This document shows positions 1 through 10,219 of a stretch of 64,000 bases of DNA, piece by piece. The stretch comes from an uncultured Pelagibacteraceae bacterium (GTDB taxonomy: Bacteria; Pseudomonadota; Alphaproteobacteria; Pelagibacterales; Pelagibacteraceae), in NCBI GenBank assembly GCA_902577575.1, contig CACGZQ010000003.1:28084-92083 (forward strand), read 5' to 3'. The notes beneath the pieces were generated by a model. That model did not search any database, was not told the DNA's origin, and saw only the letters and a program-made list of their open reading frames with translations. Position 1 is the first letter of the stretch, and each line of letters opens with the position of its first letter. Position numbers and translations under genes: made by a program.

Positions 1-77
1 GCTAAATGAAAAGGTCTACTCATGGCGTTTATATATATTCTTCTTTAAATTTATCAAGTAGTCATTATATACATCTT

Positions 78-653
78 ATGAATGATTATTTAGAATCTAT
101 AAAAAAAAGAGACCCTGCGGCAAAATCAATAATAAGTATCATTCTCACATACCCTGGTGTAAAGGCAGTTTTCTTTCATCAAATATCAAACTTTTTTTAC
201 AAAGCTGGATTTGACTTAATAGCTAGAATTATTTCACAAACAATAAGATTTTTTACAGGTATTGAAATTCATCCCGGGGCCAAGATAGGTAAAAATTTAT
301 TTATTGATCATGGTATGGGGGTAGTAGTCGGCGAAACTTCTGAAATCGGAGACAACGTTACTATATATCACAACGTCACTTTAGGTGGGAGTTCTCCCAG
401 TATAGATAGCGAGAGACAACGACATGAAAAAAGACATCCTACGATTGGCAATGATGTTGTGATCGGGTCTGGCGCACAAATAATTGGGCCAATTAAAGTT
501 GGTAACAATGCAAGAATTGCAGCTAACGCAGTTGTAGTAAAAGATGTTCCAGAAAACGCAACGATGGTTGGCATCCCTGCTAGAGCAGTCAAGTTGGAAA
601 ATAAAGGTAGCTTTAGACCTTATGGTGTAGACGATAAAGTAAAAGATGAGTAA
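78..653 (+). CDS. cysE: serine O-acetyltransferase; start probably at internal Met ([17 protein letters not shown]) rather than at 6
   Basis: Left-handed beta-helix hexapeptide repeats and motif [24 protein letters not shown] in ORF 6..653. Confidence 0.9.
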   Translation: MNDYLESIKKRDPAAKSIISIILTYPGVKAVFFHQISNFFYKAGFDLIARIISQTIRFFTGIEIHPGAKIGKNLFIDHGMGVVVGETSEIGDNVTIYHNVTLGGSSPSIDSERQRHEKRHPTIGNDVVIGSGAQIIGPIKVGNNARIAANAVVVKDVPENATMVGIPARAVKLENKGSFRPYGVDDKVKDE

Positions 654-1023
654 AGATTGGGATCCAAATTTAACTCCAGAACAAAATTATGTTTTAAAAC
701 AAGAGGGAACAGAGTCTCCAGGTAGCAGTCCTTTAAATCAAGAAAAAAGAGAGGGCTCTTATCACTGTGTAGGGTGTGGAACAAAATTATTTGAGTCTAC
801 AACTAAATATGAAAGTGGTTCAGGCTGGCCTTCTTTTTTCGAATCTATTCCAGGAGTATTCGAAGAAAAAAAAGATATGCATATTGGTTATCCAAGAACT
901 GAGTATCATTGCAAAAAATGCGGAGGTCATCACGGTCATGTTTTTGATGATGGTCCAAAACCTACTGGAAAACGATATTGTAACAATGGTATTTGTTTAG
1001 TTTTTAAACCAAAAGGCGAGTAG
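646..1023 (+). CDS. msrB: peptide-methionine (R)-S-oxide reductase
   Basis: GSGWPSF, two CxxC zinc pairs, [21 protein letters not shown] motif. Confidence 0.95.
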   Translation: MSKDWDPNLTPEQNYVLKQEGTESPGSSPLNQEKREGSYHCVGCGTKLFESTTKYESGSGWPSFFESIPGVFEEKKDMHIGYPRTEYHCKKCGGHHGHVFDDGPKPTGKRYCNNGICLVFKPKGE

Positions 1024-1138
1024 TTATACACAAACCAATTAAGTGTTTTAATACAACTTATCAAAAAATTATAATTTAACTTGTCATGTCCTCTAGACCA
1101 AGGCGACACAAGTTTGTAAGATTATCATTTCATCCACC

Positions 1139-1696
1139 ATGAAGAAGCAAATTATTTCCCTACCTATAATTATATTCTCGTTAATTTCATTTCATACTTA
1201 CGCATCAGATTTAAATTGGAAACCAGCTCAGGATGGAGATAAAATTATTTTAATAAGACACGCCAAAGCTCCGGGTGGCGGTGATCCAGAAGGATTTAAA
1301 ATTGATGATTGTAAAACTCAAAGAAATCTCGACATTATGGGCATTAATCAAGCAAAAAAAATTGGCAAACTTTTTAGAGAAAAAAAAGTTAAAATTAATC
1401 AAGTTTTATCAAGCCAGTGGTGTAGGTGCAAAGATACAGCAAAATATGCTTTTGGCAATTTCAATGAATTTTCTGCGTTAAATTCTACTTATACTCCGCC
1501 ATATGATCAAAATGAAAAACAGCAGATTAAGGATTTAAAAAAATATGTAAATAATTGGAATGGTAAAGGGGGAAACCTAGTTTTAGTTACGCATTATGTA
1601 ATTATCTTGGCGATAACAGGAGAAACAACACGATCTGGTGAAGTAGTCATCACTGATAAAAATTTTAAAGTTTTATCTACAATTAATACTTTTTAA
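1139..1696 (+). CDS. histidine phosphatase superfamily protein, exported
   Basis: Signal peptide, LIRHAKAPG motif, second catalytic His in LVLVTHYV. Confidence 0.8.
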   Translation: MKKQIISLPIIIFSLISFHTYASDLNWKPAQDGDKIILIRHAKAPGGGDPEGFKIDDCKTQRNLDIMGINQAKKIGKLFREKKVKINQVLSSQWCRCKDTAKYAFGNFNEFSALNSTYTPPYDQNEKQQIKDLKKYVNNWNGKGGNLVLVTHYVIILAITGETTRSGEVVITDKNFKVLSTINTF

Positions 1697-2037
1697 AAAA
1701 ATATAAAATATCCAACTGTTATTAAAATTAAATATTCAATAAATGTTTTAATTTTTAAAAGAGTTTTCTTATCCTGAAATTTGTTATTGATGAATAAAGT
1801 TAATCGAGAAAAAGCCAGGTGAACCAAAATAACACTTAAAGCTATACCAAGTAAAGTATGGTAAAAGCTAAAATTTTTAAGGCCATAAAAGCAAGCTGCG
1901 ATAAATGTGAACCAGGATATATTGGTTACAAATAAAGTAATTAAAATACCTGATCCTTTTTTAAAAATACTTTGAGACTTGATGAAAGTATATGACCACA
2001 AAAGAGTGAATAAAAAACCTGCGTATTTAATTATCAT
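1693..2037 (-). CDS. hypothetical multi-pass membrane protein
   Basis: ORF with several hydrophobic segments, fills the gap between neighbours. Confidence 0.6.
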   Translation of the reverse strand: MIIKYAGFLFTLLWSYTFIKSQSIFKKGSGILITLFVTNISWFTFIAACFYGLKNFSFYHTLLGIALSVILVHLAFSRLTLFINNKFQDKKTLLKIKTFIEYLILITVGYFIFF

Positions 2038-2087
2038 GAGCCAATATTGTAATTGCGGTAAAGTTCAAAGGCAAATATAAACGTTAT

Positions 2088-2804
2088 ATGATCATTAAAC
2101 TTGTGTTTGCTTTTGGGGCTGGATTTATAAGTTTTCTCACCCCTTGCGTACTTCCAATTATCCCGGGTTATATTTCATATATTACTGGAAAAGATTTAGG
2201 GGAAATAGATAAAGACAAATCAATAGTTTTGACTAAAACTATTCTTTTTTCACTTGGTTTTTCATTTGTTTTTATAACACTTGGAGCTGCTGCCTCTGCA
2301 ATAGGAAACGTACTTCTTTTCTTTTCAAATGAATTACGAATTGTTGCAGGATTAATAATTATTGTTTTTTCATTACAAATGTTAGGTTTTTTAAATTTTT
2401 CTTTTTTAAATACTGAAAAAAGAATTCAAACTAATTCAAATTATAAAGATAATTATGCATTTCCATTTATAGTTGGTGCGGCTTTTGCATTTGGCTGGAC
2501 ACCATGTATTGGTCCGGTTTTAGGATCCATAATTGCTTTGTCGGCTACTGAGGCTACAATTAGTAAAGGGATTTTATTATTATCATTTTATTCTTTAGGA
2601 TTAGCTATCCCATTTATATTATCCGGATACTATATGAGTAGATTTTTAAATTCTAAAAAAGGTTTTGGTAAATATTATGGAACTATTACAAAATCTGGCG
2701 GAGCCATTCTTTTAATTACAGGCATCTTGATTACTACAAATTATATTCAAGTTATAAGTTATTATATTTTGACGACCTTTCCAATTCTCGCTAAAGTTGG
2801 TTAA
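2088..2804 (+). CDS. ccdA: cytochrome c biogenesis protein CcdA family
   Basis: FLTPCVLPIIPGY and GWTPCIGPVLGSI motifs, six TM segments. Confidence 0.9.
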   Translation: MIIKLVFAFGAGFISFLTPCVLPIIPGYISYITGKDLGEIDKDKSIVLTKTILFSLGFSFVFITLGAAASAIGNVLLFFSNELRIVAGLIIIVFSLQMLGFLNFSFLNTEKRIQTNSNYKDNYAFPFIVGAAFAFGWTPCIGPVLGSIIALSATEATISKGILLLSFYSLGLAIPFILSGYYMSRFLNSKKGFGKYYGTITKSGGAILLITGILITTNYIQVISYYILTTFPILAKVG

Positions 2805-3706
2805 TGAGCGAAATAACAGTCTTAGGAATTTTTGTTGCTGACATAAGTTTTTCTGGACCTAAAATCCCATCAATAGGTGAAACTATTTTGGGAAAAAAAT
2901 ATAATGTAGGTCCAGGAGGAAAAGGTTGCAATCAAGCCATAGCAATTGCCAGACTCGGTGGAAATACAAACTTTATAAGTAAAATTGGTAAAGACGCATA
3001 CGGAGAGTTAGCTCTTAAAACTCTTGAAAAAAATAAAATTTCTACAGAAAATATAATTCAAGATGGCAATCAACAAACTGGCGTAGCAGGAATTTTAGTT
3101 GATCAAAATACTGGAAAAAATGCAATAAATGTAATTGTAGGTGCCCCAAGTTCTTTAAAAATAAGTGAAATTGAAAAACAAATTAATTTAATAAAAAAAT
3201 CAAAAATTTTTTTAACTCAATTAGAAGTTCCAAAAGATGTTACCTTACATTGTTTGAAAACTGCTAAAGAAAATGGATGCACTACAATTTTAAATCCTGC
3301 ACCAGCATCTGAAATTTCAAATGAGTTTTATAATAATATCGATTTTTTTACACCTAATGAAACCGAGGCCGAATTTTATACTGGAATAAAGATTACTAGC
3401 GAGAAAGAGGCAAAGCAGGCAGCAGATAAACTTTTAAATTTAGGAATAAAAAAAATAATAATTACGCTTGGAGAAAAAGGTCTCTTTTATTCTGATGGAA
3501 AAGAAGAAACTTATTTAAAAGCTAATGCAGTAAAAGCTATTGATACTACTGGCGCAGGAGATGCTTTTAATGGGGGTTTAGCTTTTGGGTTATCTAGAGA
3601 AAAACCAATAAAAGAGTGTTTAGAATTAGCAAATAAAGTTGCTGGAATATCTACAACTAAACTTGGAGCAGGGGATGCGATGCCTTTTATCCAAGATATT
3701 AGATAA
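2804..3706 (+). CDS. rbsK: ribokinase (PfkB family)
   Basis: GPGGKGCNQAIAIARLGG and DTTGAGDAFNGG motifs. Confidence 0.85.
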   Translation: MSEITVLGIFVADISFSGPKIPSIGETILGKKYNVGPGGKGCNQAIAIARLGGNTNFISKIGKDAYGELALKTLEKNKISTENIIQDGNQQTGVAGILVDQNTGKNAINVIVGAPSSLKISEIEKQINLIKKSKIFLTQLEVPKDVTLHCLKTAKENGCTTILNPAPASEISNEFYNNIDFFTPNETEAEFYTGIKITSEKEAKQAADKLLNLGIKKIIITLGEKGLFYSDGKEETYLKANAVKAIDTTGAGDAFNGGLAFGLSREKPIKECLELANKVAGISTTKLGAGDAMPFIQDIR

Positions 3707-3708
3707 TT

Positions 3709-4161
3709 TTACTCAGGCCTGAAAATTAAACAAAGACCATTATTACAAAATCTTTTACCACTTTTAGTTGGCCCATCATTAAAGACATGTCCATGATGTG
3801 CACCGCATTTAGCACAATGATATTCTGTTCTTTTCATGCCAAATTTATAATCTATCTTAGTTTTAAATGCTCCAGGTAAAGCCTCTGAAAATGATGGCCA
3901 CCCAGTACCACTATCGAATTTACTAGTAGAAGCAAAAAGTTTGTTTCCACAATTAGCGCAATGATAAAAACCCTTTCTGCTTTCTCTTAGTAAATCACTA
4001 GAAAAGGGTCTTTCAGTACCCTCGTTAAACATTATTTCTTTTTGTTTTTTTGTAAGATTTTTATTGATAATTTTCTTTGTATTCGCAAGTAGTGAGTTTA
4101 AAGGAAGAATAAAAGATGAAAAAATTGTTAAGCTTAAATATTTTAAAAAATTTCTCCTCAT
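3709..4161 (-). CDS. msrB: peptide-methionine (R)-S-oxide reductase, exported (Tat-like signal MRRNFLK)
   Basis: MsrB motifs GTGWPSF, HHGHVFNDGPTKSGKRFCNNG; N-terminal RRNFLK plus hydrophobic stretch. Confidence 0.9.
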   Translation of the reverse strand: MRRNFLKYLSLTIFSSFILPLNSLLANTKKIINKNLTKKQKEIMFNEGTERPFSSDLLRESRKGFYHCANCGNKLFASTSKFDSGTGWPSFSEALPGAFKTKIDYKFGMKRTEYHCAKCGAHHGHVFNDGPTKSGKRFCNNGLCLIFRPE

Positions 4162-4418
4162 TCTCCTTTTAAAATATTATCTAATTCACCGTTTCTGTTC
4201 GCTTCCTGAAGTTTATCATTACCACCAATGTAATGATCGCCGATAAAAATTTGAGGAATAGTTCTTACACCATTAGTTCTTTGAAGCATTTCTTTAGCGT
4301 TTGCTGGATCTGCCCAAATATCTATTTCCTCTATCTCAACATTTTTTGTTTTTAATAATGCTTTAGCTGCTGCACAAAATGAGCAAGGATTGCCAGTATA
4401 CATTGTGACTTTTTTCAT
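4158..4418 (-). CDS. grxC: glutaredoxin 3
   Basis: CSFC active site, TIPQIFIGDHYIGGNDKL. Confidence 0.93.
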   Translation of the reverse strand: MKKVTMYTGNPCSFCAAAKALLKTKNVEIEEIDIWADPANAKEMLQRTNGVRTIPQIFIGDHYIGGNDKLQEANRNGELDNILKGE

Positions 4419-4420
4419 AA

Positions 4421-4717
4421 TTAATATATATCAGTTAATTTAATTTTTTCTCTAAGTTTTTTTCTTCCTAATTGAAACTTTTTCCTATGTTTGATGCTTG
4501 TATTATGCACTCTTTTTCTCCATAAACGAAACGAACCTGGTTTTAAATTTTTTCGCATTATTTTAATGACTTGAGACTCATTTTTTCCAGTTTTTTCTTT
4601 TATCTCTTCAAAAGTAATCCTATCCGCCCAAGCAGCCCAAATAATCCAATTATCATCCTTTTCTTTAGGCTCAGGGTTTTTAACTCTTGTTTTAGGGATA
4701 AAACTTTTTTTCTTCAT
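4421..4717 (-). CDS. TIGR03643/DUF2805-like small protein
   Basis: IWAAWADRITFEEIKEKTGKNESQVIKIMRKNLKPGSFRLWRKRV pattern. Confidence 0.75.
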   Translation of the reverse strand: MKKKSFIPKTRVKNPEPKEKDDNWIIWAAWADRITFEEIKEKTGKNESQVIKIMRKNLKPGSFRLWRKRVHNTSIKHRKKFQLGRKKLREKIKLTDIY

Positions 4718-4730
4718 AAATTTATATATA

Positions 4731-5357
4731 GTGACTAATCAAATGTTTCCAACAGACTATATAATATTTTTGCAAATCATTTTATTTTTATTTATTTCTC
4801 CAGGTCCGCCCAGAGTTGTAATAGTTTCACACACATTAAACTATGGATTAAATAGATCTGTTTGGACTGCTTTAGGAGATATATCTGCAAATACTATCCA
4901 AGCTATTTTAGTAGTTTTTTTAATTGGCTCTTTTTTAAGTGATAACCCTCAAGTCCTTTACTATTTAAAATGGGCAGGGATATTTTATATAGTTTATTTA
5001 GCCTATGACACTTTTAATTCTAAAATAAAAAGTTTTAATTCTAAAGATCGAAATTTAAAATCACCACTATCGTTTTATAAAGATGGATTATTAGTTGCAG
5101 GTTTAAGCCCAAAAGCACTTTTATTTTTTGGAACAATTTTTCCTACTTTTATTAATTTCGGATCAAATATCATTTCACAGTTTGTAATCTTATTAATCAC
5201 TTATGTAGTTTTAGATTTTTTAACGCTAATGATTTATGGATTGGCAGCTGAAAAAATTTCAGTGTGGTTAAGAAGTAAACCAAAGCTATTAAATACAATT
5301 TCTGCGTGTGTTCTTTTAATTTTAGCAGTTTACATCGCTGCGACACAGAATTTTTAA
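4731..5357 (+). CDS. LysE family translocator
   Basis: SPGPPRVVIVSHTLNYG N-terminal motif, 5-6 TM helices. Confidence 0.8.
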   Translation: MTNQMFPTDYIIFLQIILFLFISPGPPRVVIVSHTLNYGLNRSVWTALGDISANTIQAILVVFLIGSFLSDNPQVLYYLKWAGIFYIVYLAYDTFNSKIKSFNSKDRNLKSPLSFYKDGLLVAGLSPKALLFFGTIFPTFINFGSNIISQFVILLITYVVLDFLTLMIYGLAAEKISVWLRSKPKLLNTISACVLLILAVYIAATQNF

Positions 5358-5435
5358 TCAATTCTAACTGTTGTCAAAATCTTTATTTCTTGTTTTAATT
5401 AATCATTAATTAATTAATTAACAAGAAGGGAAATA

Positions 5436-6677
5436 ATGAATAAAATAGCAAAACTATTTGTTACATTTATTTCAGCAATAACTTTAGCACTTGTATCTTT
5501 TACTTCTTCTTTTGCAAAAGTAGAAGGTGAATACATTGTGTTAGGTTCTGCAATATCTCTTACAGGTAAATACTCTTCAAATGGAGTTCATACTCAAAAT
5601 GGTTATAACATGGCCGTTGAAAGAATTAACAAAATGGGTGGAGTAGAAGTACAAGGTAAGAAATATAAGTTTGAGATCATTTACTATGATGATGAGTCAA
5701 ACCCAAAAAGAGCCGCTCAGTTAGCTGAAAGACTAATTAAACAAGATGGCGTTCATTACATGCTTGGACCATATAGTTCAGGTTTAACGAAAGCCATTGC
5801 ACCAGTAACCGAGAAATATAAAATTCCTATGGTTGAAGCGAATGGTGCATCTAGATCTTTATTTACAAAAGGATACAAATATTTGTTTGCGGTGTTATCA
5901 CCAGCTAACCAATACCTTGAAGTAGCTATCGATTTAGCGGTAGAAAAAAACGGTGGTAAAGGAGTAAAAATTGCTCAAGCATTTGAACAAGATGCTTTCT
6001 CACAAGACGTGAGACTTGGTATTTTAGATGCAGCGAAAAGAACTGGATCTGAGATAATCATCGATGACAAGCTACCAAAAGAACTTAATGATATGGCAGC
6101 TACATTGGCTAAAGTAAAAGCTGTTAAGCCAGATGTACTTGTTGTATCAGGTCACACAAAAGGCGCATTAACTGCAATCAGACAAATTTCTGAAATGAAA
6201 GTTGATGTTCCTATGTTAGCGATGACACACTGTGATGCTGCAAAACTTTCTAAACAACACGGAAAGAAATCAGAATTCGCATTGTGTGCTTCTCAGTGGC
6301 ACAAAAATTTATCTTACAAAGATAAATTCTTTGGCTCTGGTAAGAAATACGCTAAAGACTTCCAAAAAGAATTTGGATATGACCCGCCATATCAATCAGC
6401 AGAGTCTTCTGCAGCATTGTTAGTATTTAAGGATGCGTTCGAAAGAGCAAATTCTTTTGACAGAGATGCAGTTAGAGATGCGCTAGTTGATACAGAAATG
6501 CAAACTTTCTATGGAAACATTAAATTTGGACCTGGTGGCCAAAACGTTGCCAAGCCAATGATCTTGTTCCAAGTAAGATGTAAAGGCGATGATTGTGAGA
6601 ATAGAGTAGTAGCTCCAACAAAATGGGCTTCTGACAAGTTCTATCATCCAATCCCGAAATGGTCTGAAAGAAGCTAA
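5436..6677 (+). CDS. branched-chain amino acid/amide-type ABC transporter substrate-binding protein
   Basis: Signal peptide; Peripla_BP_6-like sequence (ALTGKYSSNG...YYDDESNPKRAAQLAERLI); followed by LIV permease and ATPase genes. Confidence 0.9.
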   Translation: MNKIAKLFVTFISAITLALVSFTSSFAKVEGEYIVLGSAISLTGKYSSNGVHTQNGYNMAVERINKMGGVEVQGKKYKFEIIYYDDESNPKRAAQLAERLIKQDGVHYMLGPYSSGLTKAIAPVTEKYKIPMVEANGASRSLFTKGYKYLFAVLSPANQYLEVAIDLAVEKNGGKGVKIAQAFEQDAFSQDVRLGILDAAKRTGSEIIIDDKLPKELNDMAATLAKVKAVKPDVLVVSGHTKGALTAIRQISEMKVDVPMLAMTHCDAAKLSKQHGKKSEFALCASQWHKNLSYKDKFFGSGKKYAKDFQKEFGYDPPYQSAESSAALLVFKDAFERANSFDRDAVRDALVDTEMQTFYGNIKFGPGGQNVAKPMILFQVRCKGDDCENRVVAPTKWASDKFYHPIPKWSERS

Positions 6678-6695
6678 TAACTTCTGAATAATTTG

Positions 6696-6723
6696 AAAAG
6701 CCCCTAGTTTTCTAGGGGCTTTT
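6696..6723 (+). terminator. intrinsic terminator-like hairpin after the substrate-binding protein gene
   Basis: Perfect 12-bp stem AAAAGCCCCTAG-tttt-CTAGGGGCTTTT followed by cttttat. Confidence 0.8.
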
Positions 6724-6744
6724 CTTTTATAAGATTTAAAATTT

Positions 6745-7638
6745 ATGGACTTTCTTATTTTTAAAGCTCCAATGTTAATGGTCCAGGCATCACTGGATGG
6801 GATTCTTTTAGGCATATTATTTGCGTTGATCGCATACGGCATGGCTCTTCAATGGGGTGTGATGAATATAATCAATATTGCACAGGGTGATCTAGTAATT
6901 CTCGGAGGTTATATTGCATACACTATCTATCTTTGGGGAATTCATCCTGCTTGGGGAGTTATCATTTCTCCCATAATAATGTTTTTTGTGGGATGGGGGC
7001 TTTACAAACTTGTGATTAATAAAGTTGTAGACCGAGATTTATTTATTTCAATTTTAGCAACTTTTGGTATTGCCATTGTATTCCAACAGCTAATGAATTT
7101 TATTTTTGGTGCTGACGTTGTTGTTGCACAGTCTGAATACGGAACAACAATGTTATTTGATAATTCAGTAACCTTACCAAATTCAAAAATATTCTCTGCT
7201 TTTATCAGCGTGTTATACGCAATAGCTCTAGTTATTTACATGAGGAAATCTAAACTTGGACGAGCTATAAGAGCTACAGCACAAAATGCAAGAGCTGCAA
7301 AAATTTTAGGTGTAGATACAGAAAAAGTTTACGCTGCAACTTTTGGAATTAACGCTGCATTATGTGGGATTGCGGGTGCTTTAATTTCAATCACTCTAAC
7401 ACTTCACCCTTATGTAGGCCTTCCATATACTGTAAGATCTTTCATGATAGTTATTGTTGCAGGTCTTGGAAATTTACCAGCAGTAGCAGTTTCAGGGATG
7501 GGGTTAGGACTTTTTGAGGAATTTGCTGATTATATTTTAGGTACAGAATTTAGAATAGGAGCAGTATTTTTATTGCTAGTCTTAATATTAGTTTACAGAA
7601 GATTTAAACTTTCGAGAAAAAGGGAATATCTGAAATAA
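6745..7638 (+). CDS. livH: branched-chain amino acid ABC transporter permease (LivH type)
   Basis: GVMNIINIAQGDLVILGGY, RAIRATAQNARAAKILGVD motifs. Confidence 0.9.
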   Translation: MDFLIFKAPMLMVQASLDGILLGILFALIAYGMALQWGVMNIINIAQGDLVILGGYIAYTIYLWGIHPAWGVIISPIIMFFVGWGLYKLVINKVVDRDLFISILATFGIAIVFQQLMNFIFGADVVVAQSEYGTTMLFDNSVTLPNSKIFSAFISVLYAIALVIYMRKSKLGRAIRATAQNARAAKILGVDTEKVYAATFGINAALCGIAGALISITLTLHPYVGLPYTVRSFMIVIVAGLGNLPAVAVSGMGLGLFEEFADYILGTEFRIGAVFLLLVLILVYRRFKLSRKREYLK

Positions 7639-8703
7639 ATGGAAAAAGTAAAACAAAAAGATTTAATTTTATACTCTGGCTTAATTATTTTAGGTTTAGC
7701 CGCACCATATTTATTTTCCGCTTTTAAAGTTCAGCTTACGTATCTTTGTGTTTTGATCGTTCTAGCGATGACATGGAACTTGCAAGGTGGAGAAATGGGC
7801 TACAACACCTTCGGAAATATTCTTTTCTACGGTCTAGGAATGTATTTAACTGCCTCGGTTCAGGTTGGTATGTTTTTTCCATTAGCAGAATGGACGGAGA
7901 GTGGTGGAGAAAAAACATTCGTACATACTACGGCGCAATATTTTCAAGGAATAGGTGTCGGATTATTAGTTGCAGCAATTATCCCAACTATTATAGCGGG
8001 CGCTATAGGTTACGCTATTTTAGGTTTAAGAGGCCACTACTTTGCTATTTGTACTTTAGGTTTGGGGATAGCAGCAGGTGAAATTGCCGGAGGAATAGAA
8101 ATTATTGGAGCCGGTCAAGGTTTCACCACACCACCTTTTCCTGCTGAAATCGTTGACGCTGAAGCAAGAGGAAAGTTTTTCTACTTTTTAAGTTTTGCAT
8201 TATTAATCGGAACATTTGTATTTGTTAAATATATTTACGGTTCTAGATTTAGATTAATTTTAAATGCGATAAGAGACAACGAAGATAAAGCAGAAGCTAT
8301 GGGTATTCAAACAATGAAATATAAAATTGTTGGTTGGATGTGTTCTGCATTCTTCTGTGGTCTTGCTGGTGGAATTATGGGCGGACTAATTGGGTATATA
8401 GACTCTACTGATGTTGCTTTTGACGGAAGAGAGATGGGAGTCTTCATGGTTCTGATGGCAATACTTGGCGGTAAAGGAACTTTGTGGGGTCCAGTGATTG
8501 GTGCAACTTTATTCCACTTCTTCAAAGAAGGTCTTTGGACATTAATTTTAGGCTGGCAGTATGTTGCACTAGGAGTTTTAATTGTTGTAATCGTAGTTTA
8601 TTTCCCAGAAGGGCTAATGGGTTGGTTGCGAGAAAAATACCCTGAAAGATTTGGTGAAGTGATAGATGAAAAAGATCGGAAAGCACAGGTAGAATTAAAA
8701 TGA
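7639..8703 (+). CDS. livM: branched-chain amino acid ABC transporter permease (LivM type)
   Basis: LNAIRDNEDKAEAMGIQTMKYKI, GGKGTLWGPVIGA motifs. Confidence 0.9.
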   Translation: MEKVKQKDLILYSGLIILGLAAPYLFSAFKVQLTYLCVLIVLAMTWNLQGGEMGYNTFGNILFYGLGMYLTASVQVGMFFPLAEWTESGGEKTFVHTTAQYFQGIGVGLLVAAIIPTIIAGAIGYAILGLRGHYFAICTLGLGIAAGEIAGGIEIIGAGQGFTTPPFPAEIVDAEARGKFFYFLSFALLIGTFVFVKYIYGSRFRLILNAIRDNEDKAEAMGIQTMKYKIVGWMCSAFFCGLAGGIMGGLIGYIDSTDVAFDGREMGVFMVLMAILGGKGTLWGPVIGATLFHFFKEGLWTLILGWQYVALGVLIVVIVVYFPEGLMGWLREKYPERFGEVIDEKDRKAQVELK

Positions 8704-9434
8704 GTATTTTACAAGTTAAAAATGTGAGTAAATCTTTTGGCGGTGTTCAAGCTAACGTGGATATTTCTGTTTCGGTAGAACAGGGATCTATAGTTGGTTT
8801 AATAGGACCTAATGGCTCAGGTAAAACTACTTTATTCAATTCTATTGTCGGAACTCATCCGATCGATAAAGGATCAATTGTTTTTGATAGTACAGAAGTT
8901 TCCGAAATGCCAGTGCCAGCAGTCGCTAAACTTGGTTTGCTAAGAACCTTTCAACAAACAAGAATTTATTCAAAACTTAATTGTGTAGAGAATATGCTAA
9001 TAAGTCACAAAGCTAGTGACTCAGGATTTATTTTTGCAAAAGTACCTGTTGAACTTACTGAGAAAGCAGAAAATATTTTAAACTTTGTAGGTCTTTTTCA
9101 AAAAAGAAATTTGAGAGCAGGTGATTTATCATTTGGACAACAAAAATTACTAGAATTAGCAATGGCCTTGATGAATGAGCCTAAAATGCTTTTATTAGAC
9201 GAGCCTACAGCTGGAATCAACCCAACTTTAATTAACGGAATTATAGATAGACTAATCAAAATAAATAAAGATTATGGAATTACTTTATTAGTCATAGAAC
9301 ACAATATGAAAGTAATTATGAGTTTAGCACAAAAAATTTTCTGTTTAGCCCACGGTAAAATGCTAGCAGAGGGTTCTCCAGATCAAATTAAGAATGATAA
9401 GCGAGTTGTTGATGCTTATTTAGGAGCGCAGTAA
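8700..9434 (+). CDS. livG: ABC transporter ATP-binding protein (LivG type)
   Basis: Walker A GPNGSGKTT, LSFGQQKLLELA, Walker B LLLDEPTAG. Confidence 0.92.
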   Translation: MSILQVKNVSKSFGGVQANVDISVSVEQGSIVGLIGPNGSGKTTLFNSIVGTHPIDKGSIVFDSTEVSEMPVPAVAKLGLLRTFQQTRIYSKLNCVENMLISHKASDSGFIFAKVPVELTEKAENILNFVGLFQKRNLRAGDLSFGQQKLLELAMALMNEPKMLLLDEPTAGINPTLINGIIDRLIKINKDYGITLLVIEHNMKVIMSLAQKIFCLAHGKMLAEGSPDQIKNDKRVVDAYLGAQ

Positions 9435-10219
9435 TGGCAAATCAATACGATGTTTTAGGTAAAGCACCTGGTTTAGAAGATTTAAATAAATTATCACCTA
9501 ACGATGTTCATCTAACCATAAGAGGCTTAAATGCAGGTTATGGAAAAATGGAGATACTACATAATTTTGATTTAACAGTCAGTAAGGCTCAATCTTTATG
9601 TTTAATAGGTCCTAACGGAGCAGGAAAATCTACAATTCTTCACTCGATATACGGTTTCACAAATATTTTCGATGGAAAAATTGAATTAGAAGGAAATGAA
9701 ATTACAACATTAACTCCTGCTCAGAAACTTAGTAAAGTGGGCATAGCTTATATTTTACAAGATAACTCAGTATTTCCTGATATGACAGTTGAGGAAAATC
9801 TTTTAATGGGTGGATACATTAAAGATAAACAGGACGAAGCCTATGAGGAAGCTGAGAGAATTTTCCAAAAATATGAGAGATTAAGAAATAGAAGGAATCA
9901 ACCTGCAAAAGTTTTATCAGGCGGTGAGAGAAGGTTATTAGAAATCTCAAGAGCGTTGGTCATGAAGCCCTCTGTTTTATTAGTAGACGAGCCATCAATA
10001 GGCCTGGAACCAAAATATATAAATATGGTTTTTGAAATTTTAGAAGATCTTCAAAAAGCAGAGAAGAAAACAATAATACTTGTGGAACAAAATGCAAAAA
10101 AAGGTTTAGAGTTTGCAGATATAGGATACGTGTTAGTATCTGGTCAAACGGCTATCGCAGGTAAAGGGGATGATCTTTTAAAAAATCCAGATGTAGGAAG
10201 ATTATTCCTTGGTGGATGA
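9434..10219 (+). CDS. livF: ABC transporter ATP-binding protein (LivF type)
   Basis: GPNGAGKST, LSGGERRLLEISRAL, LLVDEPSIGLEP. Confidence 0.92.
   Translation: MANQYDVLGKAPGLEDLNKLSPNDVHLTIRGLNAGYGKMEILHNFDLTVSKAQSLCLIGPNGAGKSTILHSIYGFTNIFDGKIELEGNEITTLTPAQKLSKVGIAYILQDNSVFPDMTVEENLLMGGYIKDKQDEAYEEAERIFQKYERLRNRRNQPAKVLSGGERRLLEISRALVMKPSVLLVDEPSIGLEPKYINMVFEILEDLQKAEKKTIILVEQNAKKGLEFADIGYVLVSGQTAIAGKGDDLLKNPDVGRLFLGG

Noticed and set aside
5405-5420. ATTA/TTAA short tandem repeat as a phase-variation tract
   Set aside because: Only a few units, in AT-rich intergenic DNA; not convincing as a contingency locus.
6483-6842. 119-aa minus-strand ORF
   Set aside because: Spans the end of the substrate-binding gene, the terminator hairpin and start of livH in antisense.
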